From Pelagomonas calceolata (lineage: Eukaryota > Sar > Pelagophyceae > Pelagomonadales > Pelagomonadaceae): a stretch of 64,000 nt of DNA. A model generated the notes under the pieces. It was not told the origin of the DNA and did no database searches. It saw only the letters and a list, made by a program, of their open reading frames with translations. Location: NCBI GenBank assembly GCA_918797485.1, contig CAKKNE010000006.1, forward strand, positions 496,001 to 560,000, in the 5' to 3' direction. This document shows, piece after piece, positions 48,602 through 58,193 of this stretch. A program made the translations under genes and the position numbers. The stretch's first letter is position 1. Each line of letters opens with the position of its first letter.

Positions 48602-48658
48602 TTGCGTGCGGGCTGCCTCTAGATCGTCAGAACTACGAGACAAGCCTGGCCACGTGCG

Positions 48659-49372
48659 ATGTCGGTGCTCGACGACATGGCGGATCATTTGATGGGCCTC
48701 GCACCGCCGGAGTCGCAAGGCAGGGCCTCTGGCGTGCTTATGGATCATCAAGACTTGCTAAAACATGTCCTGGGCATGTGCGGCGAAAGTGAACGAAGCA
48801 CGGAGGCGCTGTTGCGGGACCTCGCACAAGATGGACTGCAAGGCTGTACCAGTGCCTCTGGTTTTGTCGCCACCGAGGCCACAGGCCCGACGCATCGACC
48901 GCGGCGCGACGACGGCCCCGTGGGCACGTTCGAGGTCGACTTCTCGGGCACGCTCTACGAAGGCATCAATTACGTGACGGCCCCGGGCTCGTCGACGCGG
49001 CTCGCGCGAGGCGTGATGGCCCGGCACGGGATGGTCTTCGAGGGAGAGGTCGATCCGGCCATCCCGGGCTACGTACGAGTAGCGCGCGAATCCACCGGTT
49101 TGTACACCGGGCTATTTGTGCCGACGTCGTTCGAGGGCCGCCTGTGCGTGAAAAAAGTCGCCGATAGTACTCCTCTCTGTCCGGCGCGGCCGCGGACGCC
49201 TCCCGAGCAAGGCGAGTTGCCTTCTGACGTGAAGGGCGCCTGGGACCGCTACTTCGCGGAGTCCGGCGTCTCCGTCGAGGAGGTCGTGGCCGAGGCCTGG
49301 GCCGCCGACGGCGACGCGTCCTCGACGACGTCCTCGTCGTCCTGCGGCAGCGAGGGCTCCCTGCTAGAGTAA
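48659..49372 (+). CDS. Unknown protein
   Basis: 237 aa. The first ~60 residues are helical, the central part is beta-rich (FEVDFSGTLYEGINYVT, GMVFEGEVDPAIPGYVRVARES), and the tail is acidic/Ser-rich. No family recognised. No ATG alternative nearby. Confidence 0.6.
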   Translation: MSVLDDMADHLMGLAPPESQGRASGVLMDHQDLLKHVLGMCGESERSTEALLRDLAQDGLQGCTSASGFVATEATGPTHRPRRDDGPVGTFEVDFSGTLYEGINYVTAPGSSTRLARGVMARHGMVFEGEVDPAIPGYVRVARESTGLYTGLFVPTSFEGRLCVKKVADSTPLCPARPRTPPEQGELPSDVKGAWDRYFAESGVSVEEVVAEAWAADGDASSTTSSSSCGSEGSLLE

Positions 49373-49481
49373 GAAGGCGTAAACCCACTAGAGAACGTTG
49401 AGAGTTGCGCGCCGCGCCGCTTGACGAAGCGAGCGCTGCGCCGACGCCAGGGCTGCCCCGAGGCCGCCTGCGGCGCGCAGG

Positions 49482-50768
49482 ATGGCGGACGTAGACGCGC
49501 GGCCCTGGCACGAGGCCAAGGGCCTGGAACTGGGCAACTGGTTGCGGAACAAGTGCCCGCAGCGCCAGTTCGGCGGCCAGGCGAAGGTCGATGGGCTCGT
49601 GCGCACATTAACCGCCGCGCACGAACGCCTCGAGAAGGCTGAAACAGATGAAGAGCGGTGTCTAGCCTGGGCCCACGTCGCGCTGGACCTCGAGGCGTCC
49701 TGTAAAAGGGCCGGCGACTTCCACCAGCTCTGGGTCGCCAACTTGTTGCAGGGCACGCCGTCGGAACCGACGACCGAGGCTGACAAAGAGGCTCAGACTG
49801 AGACGAAGGAGACGACTGAGACGGAGGCACAGTGCGAGATCATCGAGCCGGCCCCGACGCCCAAGTCGACGTCGACGGTACTACCACCGCTGGACCTCGC
49901 GGCCGCCTCCGCCGTCTCCGTCGAGCCGTTACTCTCGAAGACCGAGCGCCCGAAGACCCCGAAGATCGACCCGCCCGGGTCCCAGAGCGCCCGGGCGTCG
50001 ACGCCGAGCCCGGAGGAGAAGCCGAATCTGCTCAAGATGTCCATGCTCGAGCGCCAGGAGTACGTCCGCAAGCAGAAGCAGGCGAAGCTCGAGAAGGCTC
50101 GGCAGGCGAAAGCTGACGCCGAGGTGGCGGAAATGCGGGCTCCTCGTTTAAATAAACCGCGGCGCGTCAATGCAGCTCCAGTTGTCGCTCTCGCCGCCGA
50201 GAGGCTCAAGAAGCCCCTCAAGGTGCGCGACGAGAACAAGGCCAAGGCAGCTCCCAAGCCTGTGGCCGAGAAGAAGAAAGCGCCTCCCAAAAAAAAGAAA
50301 GTTGCGGCCGCGAAGCCTGAACCCCCGAAGAAGGAAGATAAAGATGAGCAGTTCATGACCCGTTTAGCCGCGTTGCGCCACGACGCCCAGGCCAAAATCG
50401 CGCAACAGGCGGCCGAGGAGGCGGAGGCGAAGATCGCGCAACAGGCGGCCGAGCAGGCCGCCGCCGCCGTGGACCCGGCAGAGGCGGCGAGGGCTCTGAT
50501 ACGGACCGAGGTCGAGTTCGACCGGAAAGTTGATGGAAGATACTTCTATCGGTTGCGCCACGCGGACGACATCGAGGCCAAGTCGATCTACCGGAGGCGC
50601 GCGGGCAACGGCGAGGGCGTCGCCTTGTCCGTCGGGCGGGACGCGAAGAACGCGGAGCACGTCCTGCAGGTGCTTTTTGACGAAGACCTCTGGAACGCGA
50701 CGACGGCCCACGACTACCTCGTGCAGCACTACTCCGTGGAGTACTCGCGGAGACTCGAGAGTAACTAA
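49482..50768 (+). CDS. Unknown Lys/Ala-rich protein
   Basis: 428 aa. Helical N-terminus (ELGNWLRNKCPQRQFGGQ), a long low-complexity Lys/Ala/Pro/Glu middle (about 95-330), and a folded-looking C-terminus (about 330-428: ALIRTEVEFDRKVDGRYFYR, HVLQVLFDEDLW). The middle has twice the string KIAQQAAEEAE. No known domain. The stop lies 1 bp from the stop of the convergent gene. Confidence 0.65.
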   Translation: MADVDARPWHEAKGLELGNWLRNKCPQRQFGGQAKVDGLVRTLTAAHERLEKAETDEERCLAWAHVALDLEASCKRAGDFHQLWVANLLQGTPSEPTTEADKEAQTETKETTETEAQCEIIEPAPTPKSTSTVLPPLDLAAASAVSVEPLLSKTERPKTPKIDPPGSQSARASTPSPEEKPNLLKMSMLERQEYVRKQKQAKLEKARQAKADAEVAEMRAPRLNKPRRVNAAPVVALAAERLKKPLKVRDENKAKAAPKPVAEKKKAPPKKKKVAAAKPEPPKKEDKDEQFMTRLAALRHDAQAKIAQQAAEEAEAKIAQQAAEQAAAAVDPAEAARALIRTEVEFDRKVDGRYFYRLRHADDIEAKSIYRRRAGNGEGVALSVGRDAKNAEHVLQVLFDEDLWNATTAHDYLVQHYSVEYSRRLESN

Positions 50769-50769
50769 C

Positions 50770-51288
50770 TTATTTCCCCCTAGAAGGCGCCGAGGCCATC
50801 GTCTCGACGCAGCCGTCGCCGTCCATGTACTCGAAGCGCCCCTCCAGGAGCTTGTTCCGGTACGCTTCTAACCAATCAGCGACAGATGATTCGAGGCGGT
50901 CGCCGCGGCCGTCGCCCATCTCGTACTCGTAGACGGCGTCGTCGCCTACCACCAATAACGCGTCGTCGATGTCCCTCGCGAACGGCACATAAGGCGCATC
51001 TACATCGGATAGCATCTTACCGATGGACTGCGGATGGAGCAATTCATAGCCCTCGAACCAAATCCCGGTACAAGCTTCCCGCCAGAGCTCCTCCAACGCT
51101 AATGGTAGATCGCGTTTTTTGCTCAACTCATCAATAACGCTTTGGTCGGCGCCCTTCGCGTCGAGGTCGGCGTGCTGCGTGAACCAGGCCACGATGTCCT
51201 TAGAGCACTGGCGCATCTCGGAGGGCGTCATCTCGCCCTTGCGTTTATTTCCCTCCTCGGCCACCTCGATTTTGCCACTCGGCGGCAT
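50770..51288 (-). CDS. Unknown acidic protein, SUKH/SMI1-like features
   Basis: 172 aa from the ATG at 51288. The pattern LALEELWREACTGIWFEGYELLHP and YVPFARDIDDALLVV resembles SMI1/KNR4 (SUKH) proteins, which bind partners in cell-wall signalling or bacterial immunity. Confidence in this assignment is low; the fold call needs a profile search. Confidence 0.5.
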   Translation of the reverse strand: MPPSGKIEVAEEGNKRKGEMTPSEMRQCSKDIVAWFTQHADLDAKGADQSVIDELSKKRDLPLALEELWREACTGIWFEGYELLHPQSIGKMLSDVDAPYVPFARDIDDALLVVGDDAVYEYEMGDGRGDRLESSVADWLEAYRNKLLEGRFEYMDGDGCVETMASAPSRGK

Positions 51289-51890
51289 CGTTACTGCTGC
51301 CCTTGGCTACTGCTGTGCGTGCCAACCGTTGTGAGGTTTTGAGCGCTGCGCTGTGATGCCTTGGAAGTCACCGCTGGACCCGATTCGTATCGGTTTGTGC
51401 TGCCAAACCGATACAAATAATCGACGGGCGCTGAACCCGCACGCTAGCTACGGTACGTTCCCCATCGCCTATGCGGTCGGCGGGGACTTCTAAGAGGAGT
51501 CCTGGGACGAGTAACCGAACGACAGCGCCCTAATTGCATAAATGATGCAAAGTTCAGAAGGCAAATAAACCAACACGCACGCGCGGCACGGAGCGGCGCG
51601 GTCGCGACGGTTCTGACCGCGCACGACCCGCGCGAGACGCGCGCCGGCCGCTGCGGCACGAGCTACGTGCAATTTGAGAAGAAAAAAAGTCCCAAAATTG
51701 CTTTTGCCAGGCCACTCCAATTCCTAAGCGCGATGCCCACGCCCTTCGAGCACGCGTGGCAGCGCTTCGGGACGTCCTGCGTCGGCGCCGGATGAACATC
51801 CAACGTCGCGTCGATGGCGTGGAGATTGACGTGTCGACTCGCCGAGCATTCGGTCACGCACGCAGGTCGCCGGCCCGGACGGGCATTTTC
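51289..51890. other. Intergenic region with introner arm in a probable 5' UTR
   Basis: About 600 bp. GTCGCGTCGATGGCGTGG at 51805-51822 matches the introner arm, followed by an acceptor GCACGCAG at about 51864, ~27 bp upstream of the ATG at 51891. This looks like a 5' UTR introner; its donor may be a GT around 51775. The rest holds no recognised gene. Confidence 0.5.
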
Positions 51891-52401
51891 ATGGCGTCCT
51901 CAAATGACTTCGTGAAGTCGAATTGTTGCGTATTATGCGACGACCGCCACCACTTCCGAAGCCTGCGCGAGAAGTACGAGCACCTCCGGAGCAAAAAGCA
52001 TCTCTTCAACTACCTCGCATGTAAGTTCCGCGTCGCCAATGAGACGCCGTCGACGCGTCCCCCGCGCAGACAAGAAGCATTGCGCCCACCTCATGATCGA
52101 GAGGCGTCAGCTCGAGCGCGTCGAGGCCGCGGCCGCGTTACGCCGCCACCCCTTCTGGCCGCACGGCGACAGCGCTTCCGCGTCATTTCTTGACGCCGTC
52201 TTGCTCGACTACATCATTTGCTTCGGCCAAGTCCGCCGGGACGCCGTCGCGGAGGCCTGGCGCCGCCACGTCCGGAAGGAGCAGAGTTCGTTAATAGCGC
52301 TCGCCGCCGCGCGCACCGGCTCGGGACACCTCGTCGTCGAGCTCGTCATGCCCTTCGTCGCCGGCCGGCGCCTCGGCGACGCCCCGTTCTACGCGTACTA
52401 A
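51891..52401 (+). CDS. C2H2 (U1/matrin-type) zinc-finger protein, one intron
   Basis: 153 aa from exons 51891-52020 and 52070-52401 (GT-AG, phase 1). Residues ~10-40 contain CCVLCDDRHHF then EHLRSKKH, matching a C-x2-C...H-x5-H matrin/U1-type finger, common in RNA-binding or splicing-related proteins. The C-terminal part (ALRRHPFWPHGDSASASFLD onward) is helical and unrecognised. The intron is 49 bp, very short, and contains GACGCCGTCGACGCG. Confidence 0.7.
52021..52069 (+). mobile_element. Very short introner-related intron
   Basis: 49 bp, donor GTAAGT, acceptor CCGCGCAG, phase 1. It consists almost entirely of an introner-like arm, GACGCCGTCGACGCGTCC, and splice signals, so it may be a minimal relic of a longer element. 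This intron joins LFNYLAY to KKHCAHLMIER without a frame break. Confidence 0.7.
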
Positions 52402-52431
52402 AACATGTGTTATCCGAGCTTCGCCCTCGGA

Positions 52432-52446
52432 CGCCGTCGACGCGGG
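52432..52446. repeat. Isolated introner-like arm between convergent genes
   Basis: ACGCCGTCGACGCGG lies in the 47-bp gap between the stops of the C2H2 gene and the charged protein. It is short and may be chance in GC-rich DNA, but it recurs in introns of this window. Confidence 0.35.
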
Positions 52447-52448
52447 CC

Positions 52449-54780
52449 TCACACGAGCAACTTAAAGGACGACGGCGGCTCGGCGTACAAGCCAGGTAGA
52501 ATTCCCTTCGACATGGGGAAGAGGCACGCCGGTAAGACGGGCGGCGGATCTTTTGCTTTGGGGGCGCGTGCGCGCCAGCCGTGCGTCGAGGCCCGGTCCT
52601 TCGGCGCGCCCTTGACCTTGCGTTTCCGGCGCTTCTTCTCGACGACGACAACTTCTTTGTGCGCCGACTGGGGGACGCGTTTGTTCCAGGGCGGCCGCAG
52701 CGCCGGCGCGGAGGAAGGCCGCTTTTTCACACTCGTAGACGTCGCCTCGGGGATCCACGACGTCGGGGGCGTCTTCGGCGGCCCCAGTAACTTCCTCTGC
52801 GCCTTCTCCTGGGCTAATTTTCTAGAAAGCTCCCGTGATCTCTCCTCATTTTTCTTCCGACGCCTTGCTTTCGCCTCCGCACCAAAATCTCTCTGCAAGA
52901 CTTCGGCCCGTTCGTTGCGCCGTAAGGCGGCGGCCAAGTCTCGACGCCGTCGAAGAGCGCCGGTGTCCGCCGTCCGCGGCCGCGCGACGGGCGACGTTTT
53001 CACCGCGAAGGACTCCTTGAGGTTCTTGAGCGGTCTAGTCAGCCCCGCGGTCGACGGCCGCGCGTGATGCACCATGCGTCGGTTGAACGCACTCCGCAGG
53101 TCGATGTACTTCTGCGCGAGGAGATTCCGTCGGTGGAGCAAATGCTCGGCCTTGACGAGGCCTTCGGTCTTGGACGCGTAGTCGGCGTCCGACTGCACTT
53201 CTAGACCTCTCTTCAATTGTTTCCCGGGATTCCAGTTCCTCATGTAGCCCGGCGCTTGCGGTCTTGAGGGTTCGGTAGCTTCGTCATCCTCAGTTTGATG
53301 CTCCCAGGTCAGGTGCAAGTCAGCTGCGGCGGAAGCAACAGCATCGCGAGCCGCTCGAAACCGCCGTAATTCGGGATCCTTGGTCTCGACCACGGGACTC
53401 TTACAATCGGCCCACGCCGGTTCGTCGTCCGGGTCTTTGTACTTGCCTCGGCGCGCCGCTACTTCGAGCCAAAAGGCCACAAAAATACCTTCCAGTTGTC
53501 CTAGATCGGCGGGCTGGCCGACTTTCCCGCCGACGCTCGCGAAGAAGTCCCTTGCTTCCCAGACCGAGAAAGGTACATTTAACAAGGCCGTCCCCAGCAG
53601 CAACTCGGGAAACGTGTATGTAGTTTCATCTTCTTGCGTTTTGGCTTTCGGTCGGAGTCGCGCTCGCTTCCCGAACAAGTCGTGCACATCGGTAAAACGC
53701 TTGCCTTTTTTTGAACGTACGGCATGGGACAGTCTTGCACAAAATGTCGCCGCCCTACTGACTCGAGCTACGATTCGGCAATCATCGACCGTCTCGTCGA
53801 AGTCATCTAACATGCGGCGTCTCCGGCCCTCTATGAGCTCGATGACCTGCGTGGCGCAAATTCATTGCTCGGCGATGAGCAGGCGTCGCGTCGATGGCGT
53901 GGAGGTCTCGCCACGATAACATTCCTGCGCCGGCACGCGCCGCGTCCACGAAATTCTCTTTATCAGCATTGGTCTTCGACGAATCTTTGTAGGCTCTCCT
54001 GTCCAAGTCACATACCACATCGGTGCGCGCGGTCAGAAAGTTCGTCATGAGGTTGATCGGTTTTGCGGCTACGGTAGCGGCGTGAGACGGATCCCTCGCA
54101 CCTAATCCTGTCGACTTATGGCGCGACATCGATTTCAATGAACTGTGACCGGGGTCCGCGCGACAGCCGCTCCGGAACAACAGGAACTGGTGCTCGTGGG
54201 CCGGACTCCATCGCGCGGTTTCCGTACTGAGGGATGCGGTGCGATCGTCCTCGTACTGGCTTTCAAACGTCCGCCACAACCCTGCCATGGCTTCGAGGCA
54301 CGGTTCTGACCTCGCCAAGGAGTTCTGGGGGCCCTGGCCGCGACTGGGCCCGAGCAACCCGGGGTCGCCGGCGTCGTCGCGCTGATCCACGCCCGCGCGA
54401 TCCGCCCTTGCTATAGCCAGGAACTGCCTTAGTCGCAGCAAAAAGTGGGCGCCATGCGCGTGCCGTAGCTCCGCGAGATGAGCCGCGTGGTCTTCTTTCG
54501 CCTCGAGAATGAGGACGTCGGCGTAGGCTCTCGGCGGCTCCTGCGTCTCGGGGGCCGCGACGTCTTCCTTCGCTTCGTCGCTGGGCTCCGGCTCGGGCTC
54601 GGGCTCCGGCGCCGCTGCCGCCTCCGGCGCGTCAATAATCGCATCGAGCAAGTCGCCGAGGTCGTCGTCGGCCGCCGCGGCCGGCGCCGGCGCTTGGACG
54701 CCGGGCGTCTCGGGCTCGAAGTCGTCCTCGAAGTCGTCTCCATATGAAGCGGGCGTGGCGGGCGTGGCCGGGGCCGCCAT
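52449..54780 (-). CDS. Unknown charged protein, one intron
   Basis: 742 aa from exons 54780-53950 and 53846-52449. The intron (103 bp, phase 0) joins TNADKENF to VIELIEGRRRRMLDDFDE. The N-terminus is acidic (GDDFEDDFEPETP). The middle is helical. The C-terminal half is basic with coiled stretches such as KNEERSRELSRKLAQEKAQRK. No family recognised. Divergent from the DnaJ gene. Confidence 0.65.
53847..53949 (-). mobile_element. Introner in the charged-protein gene
   Basis: 103 bp, GT-AG, phase 0. On the minus strand it contains CTCCACGCCATCGACGCG and 24 bp (plus 53877-53900) identical to the core in DDX54 and the large WD gene. The partner arm has decayed (CATCGCCG), so the hairpin is partly lost. 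It ends with CCACGCAG, also used by introners at 7723 and 12436. Confidence 0.8.
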
Positions 54781-55359
54781 CGTCGGCGCCTGGCTGCCCT
54801 TGCCGGTGCAGTGGCTTTGGATGTGCTGCCGCGGCGGCGGCGTCTGCTGGTGCCGAAAATGCGCAGCCCCGCGGGTGTGGTGCGTCGATGGATGCTGTGG
54901 GTGCGCCTCGCGAGGTCGTTACGTGCCTCCGCGCGCACACAATACCATGCGCTGTGCTGCAGCGCCTGGCCAACAGCGGACTCGAAAAAGCCTTGCTTCC
55001 GCCAGATATCTGCGGCAGGACTCCTGGGGCCACGCCTAGGAGTCTTCGAGCCATCGCTTTTGCGACTCGGCGCCGAGGCTGTCTGCGACGGCCCAGAGAC
55101 GCGCCCCTCCTCCGCGCGCGCTACTGGCTTCACCGCGGCACGCATTGCTCGTGGCAGGCGCTCTCCGGGACGCCTCACAGCGATTCCCGCATCGGTCGGC
55201 CGTGCCACGCGGCAGAGGACGAACTTGGACCCGCGCGCCTCGCGACCCTCCTGGGCATTTTGAGCGCGCTAGGCCGCCGTTCAAAAAACCACTGCGCACA
55301 GCAGCGCGCGGCGACGCGCAGCGCTCCCGCGCCGAGTTTGAAACCCAACACTTGCGACC
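54781..55359. other. Divergent intergenic region
   Basis: 579 bp between the charged protein (minus) and the DnaJ gene (plus). GGTGCGTCGATGGATGC at 54882-54898 weakly resembles an introner arm. No gene supported. Confidence 0.4.
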
Positions 55360-57903
55360 ATGGGCCTCTCCGAGATCGACGACTCCGACACGGAGCCCTC
55401 CGAAGAGGAGGAGCAGAAGTCCCCCGAAAAAGAAGAGAAGATGACCTACGAGCAGGCGGCTCAAATCCTGGGAGTCGCCGAGGACGAAGAAGACGAGGCC
55501 GTGTTGAGAAAGGCCTTCCGAAAACAGTCGCTCCTCCACCACCCGGACAAGAATCCCAACGACCCTACCGCCACAGCTAGGTTCCAGAAGATCGGGCAAG
55601 CTCTAGAAATGCTCACGCGGAGAGCTAGAGGTGAAGTCTCGGACGATGATTATGATGATGATGATATTTTCGGCGACGCGTTTTTCCGGGGCGCCACCCA
55701 AGATTTCGACGACGAGGAGGCCTTCTCAGATTTCATTAGGATGATGCGGGACTTCATGCGGTTCCGGGCGCGGCGCGGAGGTGCTGCGTTCCACATGGGC
55801 GGTGGCATCTTCTTCTCCTTCGGCGGCGATAGTGATTCCGAGTATGATGATAGGGACTACGAGCGGGAGCGGTTCGATCAGAAAGCGAAGAACATGTGGC
55901 GCAAGCGCGAGGAGTACTCGGAACAAGTGGAGAAAGAGCGCGAGGAGCGCCGCGCCGCGCGCGACGCTCGTAGGGCGGAAATTGAAGCTGCCAAGAAGGT
56001 GCGGAAGCAGCGCAAGGAGACGGCGCGGACGCGGTTCGCGCAGCGCTTGGGGTGTAGCCCCGACGGCAAGCTGCGCTATTTGGACTGGAGTTTCAGTGCG
56101 CTGAAGGGCGAGGCCGACAAGCGCAAGCTCAAACGGCCGAAACTAGTCGACGGCGCGACGCTCGCGCATCTGCTCCTAGACGACGACGAGCGTCAGGCGA
56201 AGCGGAAGAAGAAGGTCGTCGAGCCGGTGGTGGAGGAGGCGGCTCCTGCTGCAGAGCCGTCGCCACCTTCCTCTGATGCAGAATCCGACGACGACTTCGG
56301 CCAGGCGGCGTTCTTCTCGCGTGTCGCGCAGAAGAAGCCGTCGCCGCGGCCGGCGAAGAAGTCGCTCGAGGTGCCGGCGCCCGCTCCCGCGCCGGCGCCA
56401 AAGCCCAAGCCCAAGCCCAAGGCGCCGACGCCGCCGCCGCCGCCGGGCGCCGCGCCGGAGAAAAAGAAGCGCGTGCGCAAGAAGAAAGCTCCCGCGCCGG
56501 CGCCGGTAGCGGCGCCGCGGCCGCCGCACCCCGAACTTGATGGCTACGATCTTGATTCAGAGGACGCGGCGCTACAGCGGGCGTTGTTCGAGTCGGCGTT
56601 GCTAGCGGCGGCCGAGGGCCCGCCGACGCCGCCGCCCATGCCAACTGGACCGCCGATGCCGGCCGGTCTATCCGTGGGCGACCGGGCGCGCTGGCGGGCG
56701 GGGCAGCTCGACGTGCCCCCACCACCGGTCGCGCCGCCGGCCGACGCGTCTGGTTTATCTGTTGGGGCACGCGCGCGCCTGCGCCGCGAGCAAGCGGCCG
56801 CCGCCGCCGCGCCGCCCGCGCCGGTCGCGCCCCCGGTCTCCGCGCCGCCGGCCGACGTGTCCGGCCTCTCCGTCGGGGCGCGGGCGCGCTTGCGGCGCGA
56901 GCAAGCGGCGGCCGCCGCCGCGCCGCCACCCGCGGCGCCGTCGCCTCCTCCGGCCGACACCTCCGGCCTGTCCGTGGGCGCTCGGGCGCGCCTGCGCCGG
57001 GAGCAGCAGCAGGCCGCCGCCGCGGCGCCGACACCCTACCAGGCACCTGCAGCGCCCGTGCCGCCGCCGGCGCCCTATCAAGCACCTGCCGTGCCGCCCG
57101 CCGTGCCGCCGGCCGACACGGCCGGCCTCTCTGTGGGTGCCCGCGCCCGCCTGAGGAAGCAGCAGCAGCAGGCCGCGCCCGTCGTGACGCCTCCCGCGCC
57201 CGTCGCGGAACCGCCGCTCTCCGTCGGCGCGCGGGCCCGGCTCCGCGCCGAACAACAAACCCAGGCCGCGGCGCCGCCCATCGACCGGCCCTACCACCCC
57301 GAGCTCGACGCGGCGCCGCCGCCCGCGCCGCCCGTCGGGCTGAGCGTCGGCGCGCGGGCGCGCCTGCGCAAGCAGCAGCAAGAAGCCGCCGCGGCGCCCC
57401 CAGCCGGGATGCCGCCTGGCCTGGACCCGCGCGACGCCGAGATCGCGCGGCTCCGGGAAGAGAACGCGCGGATCCAGGCGGACGCCGCGCGTGAGGTTGA
57501 GATCGCGCGGCTCCGCGCCGAGAACCTCCTGCTTCAAGGCTCCGCGGCACCGGTCGCTCCGGTTGATACGGCGGGCATGTCCGTGGGTGCCCGCGCCCGA
57601 TTACGCAAGCAGCAGCAAGAGGCCGCCGCCGCGCCGCCGCCGGTCGCGCCGCCGCTCCAAGCCCCGTACGCTCCGCCGGTCGCGCCGCCGGCCACCGCGC
57701 CGGCGACCGACGGCATGACGGTCGGCGAGCGCGTCCGCGCCTTAAGAGCTCAGGCGGCCGCCGCGCTCGCCGCGCCGGCGCCGCTCGCGCCCGTCCCGAC
57801 CATGGGCGGCGCCTGGGTCTGCACGGCGTGCACCTTCGAGAACCCGAACCCGAACGCCCTCGTCTGCGACCTCTGCAACACGGTGCGCCCGGTCGCGGCT
57901 TGA
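55360..57903 (+). CDS. DnaJ protein with nine LSVGARARLR repeats and a RanBP2 zinc finger
   Basis: 847 aa. J domain about 28-92 with HPD at 61-63 (LLHHPDKNP), so it can stimulate Hsp70 ATPase. Residues ~100-330 are acidic, then basic helices (KREEYSEQVEKEREERR). Residues ~435-800 hold nine repeats of xGLSVGARARLRxxQ spaced by Pro/Ala linkers; the first (LSVGDRARWRAGQ) and last (MTVGERVRALRAQ) are degenerate. A RanBP2-type finger ends the protein: WVCTACTFENPNPNALVCDLC, with all four Cys, suited to ubiquitin or RNA binding. The repeats may be peptide ligands recruiting a multivalent partner. No known protein with this order is recalled. Confidence 0.8.
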   Translation: MGLSEIDDSDTEPSEEEEQKSPEKEEKMTYEQAAQILGVAEDEEDEAVLRKAFRKQSLLHHPDKNPNDPTATARFQKIGQALEMLTRRARGEVSDDDYDDDDIFGDAFFRGATQDFDDEEAFSDFIRMMRDFMRFRARRGGAAFHMGGGIFFSFGGDSDSEYDDRDYERERFDQKAKNMWRKREEYSEQVEKEREERRAARDARRAEIEAAKKVRKQRKETARTRFAQRLGCSPDGKLRYLDWSFSALKGEADKRKLKRPKLVDGATLAHLLLDDDERQAKRKKKVVEPVVEEAAPAAEPSPPSSDAESDDDFGQAAFFSRVAQKKPSPRPAKKSLEVPAPAPAPAPKPKPKPKAPTPPPPPGAAPEKKKRVRKKKAPAPAPVAAPRPPHPELDGYDLDSEDAALQRALFESALLAAAEGPPTPPPMPTGPPMPAGLSVGDRARWRAGQLDVPPPPVAPPADASGLSVGARARLRREQAAAAAAPPAPVAPPVSAPPADVSGLSVGARARLRREQAAAAAAPPPAAPSPPPADTSGLSVGARARLRREQQQAAAAAPTPYQAPAAPVPPPAPYQAPAVPPAVPPADTAGLSVGARARLRKQQQQAAPVVTPPAPVAEPPLSVGARARLRAEQQTQAAAPPIDRPYHPELDAAPPPAPPVGLSVGARARLRKQQQEAAAAPPAGMPPGLDPRDAEIARLREENARIQADAAREVEIARLRAENLLLQGSAAPVAPVDTAGMSVGARARLRKQQQEAAAAPPPVAPPLQAPYAPPVAPPATAPATDGMTVGERVRALRAQAAAALAAPAPLAPVPTMGGAWVCTACTFENPNPNALVCDLCNTVRPVAA

Positions 57904-58193
57904 TCGGTTGGCGGGCGCCGTCGCGCGCGTCGGCCTCGGAGAAGCTCAAGGACTCCTACCCCGCGCGGTACGCGTGTGCGCGTGCCTAAGGCGCTGGTAT
58001 GTTGATCACATGGCTCGTATGCCCGCTCGGGGCCGGCCCCGCGCGCAGCGCGACGATTTTTGAAACAGCGCCTCGCGTCACATTGCGCTTGCTTGAGGCA
58101 GCCGCGTCACGAGCTGGCTGCGGGCAGCTTCTTGCTCCTTGTGCTCCCACGATACCCCACGATACGCCATCGACGCGGCACGACGCCACAAAG

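Noticed and set aside
56129-57949. A 606-codon open frame on the minus strand opposite the DnaJ gene
   Set aside because: It mirrors the repeat-rich GC-heavy coding strand (Arg/Pro/Ala-rich, no domain). It is an antisense shadow.
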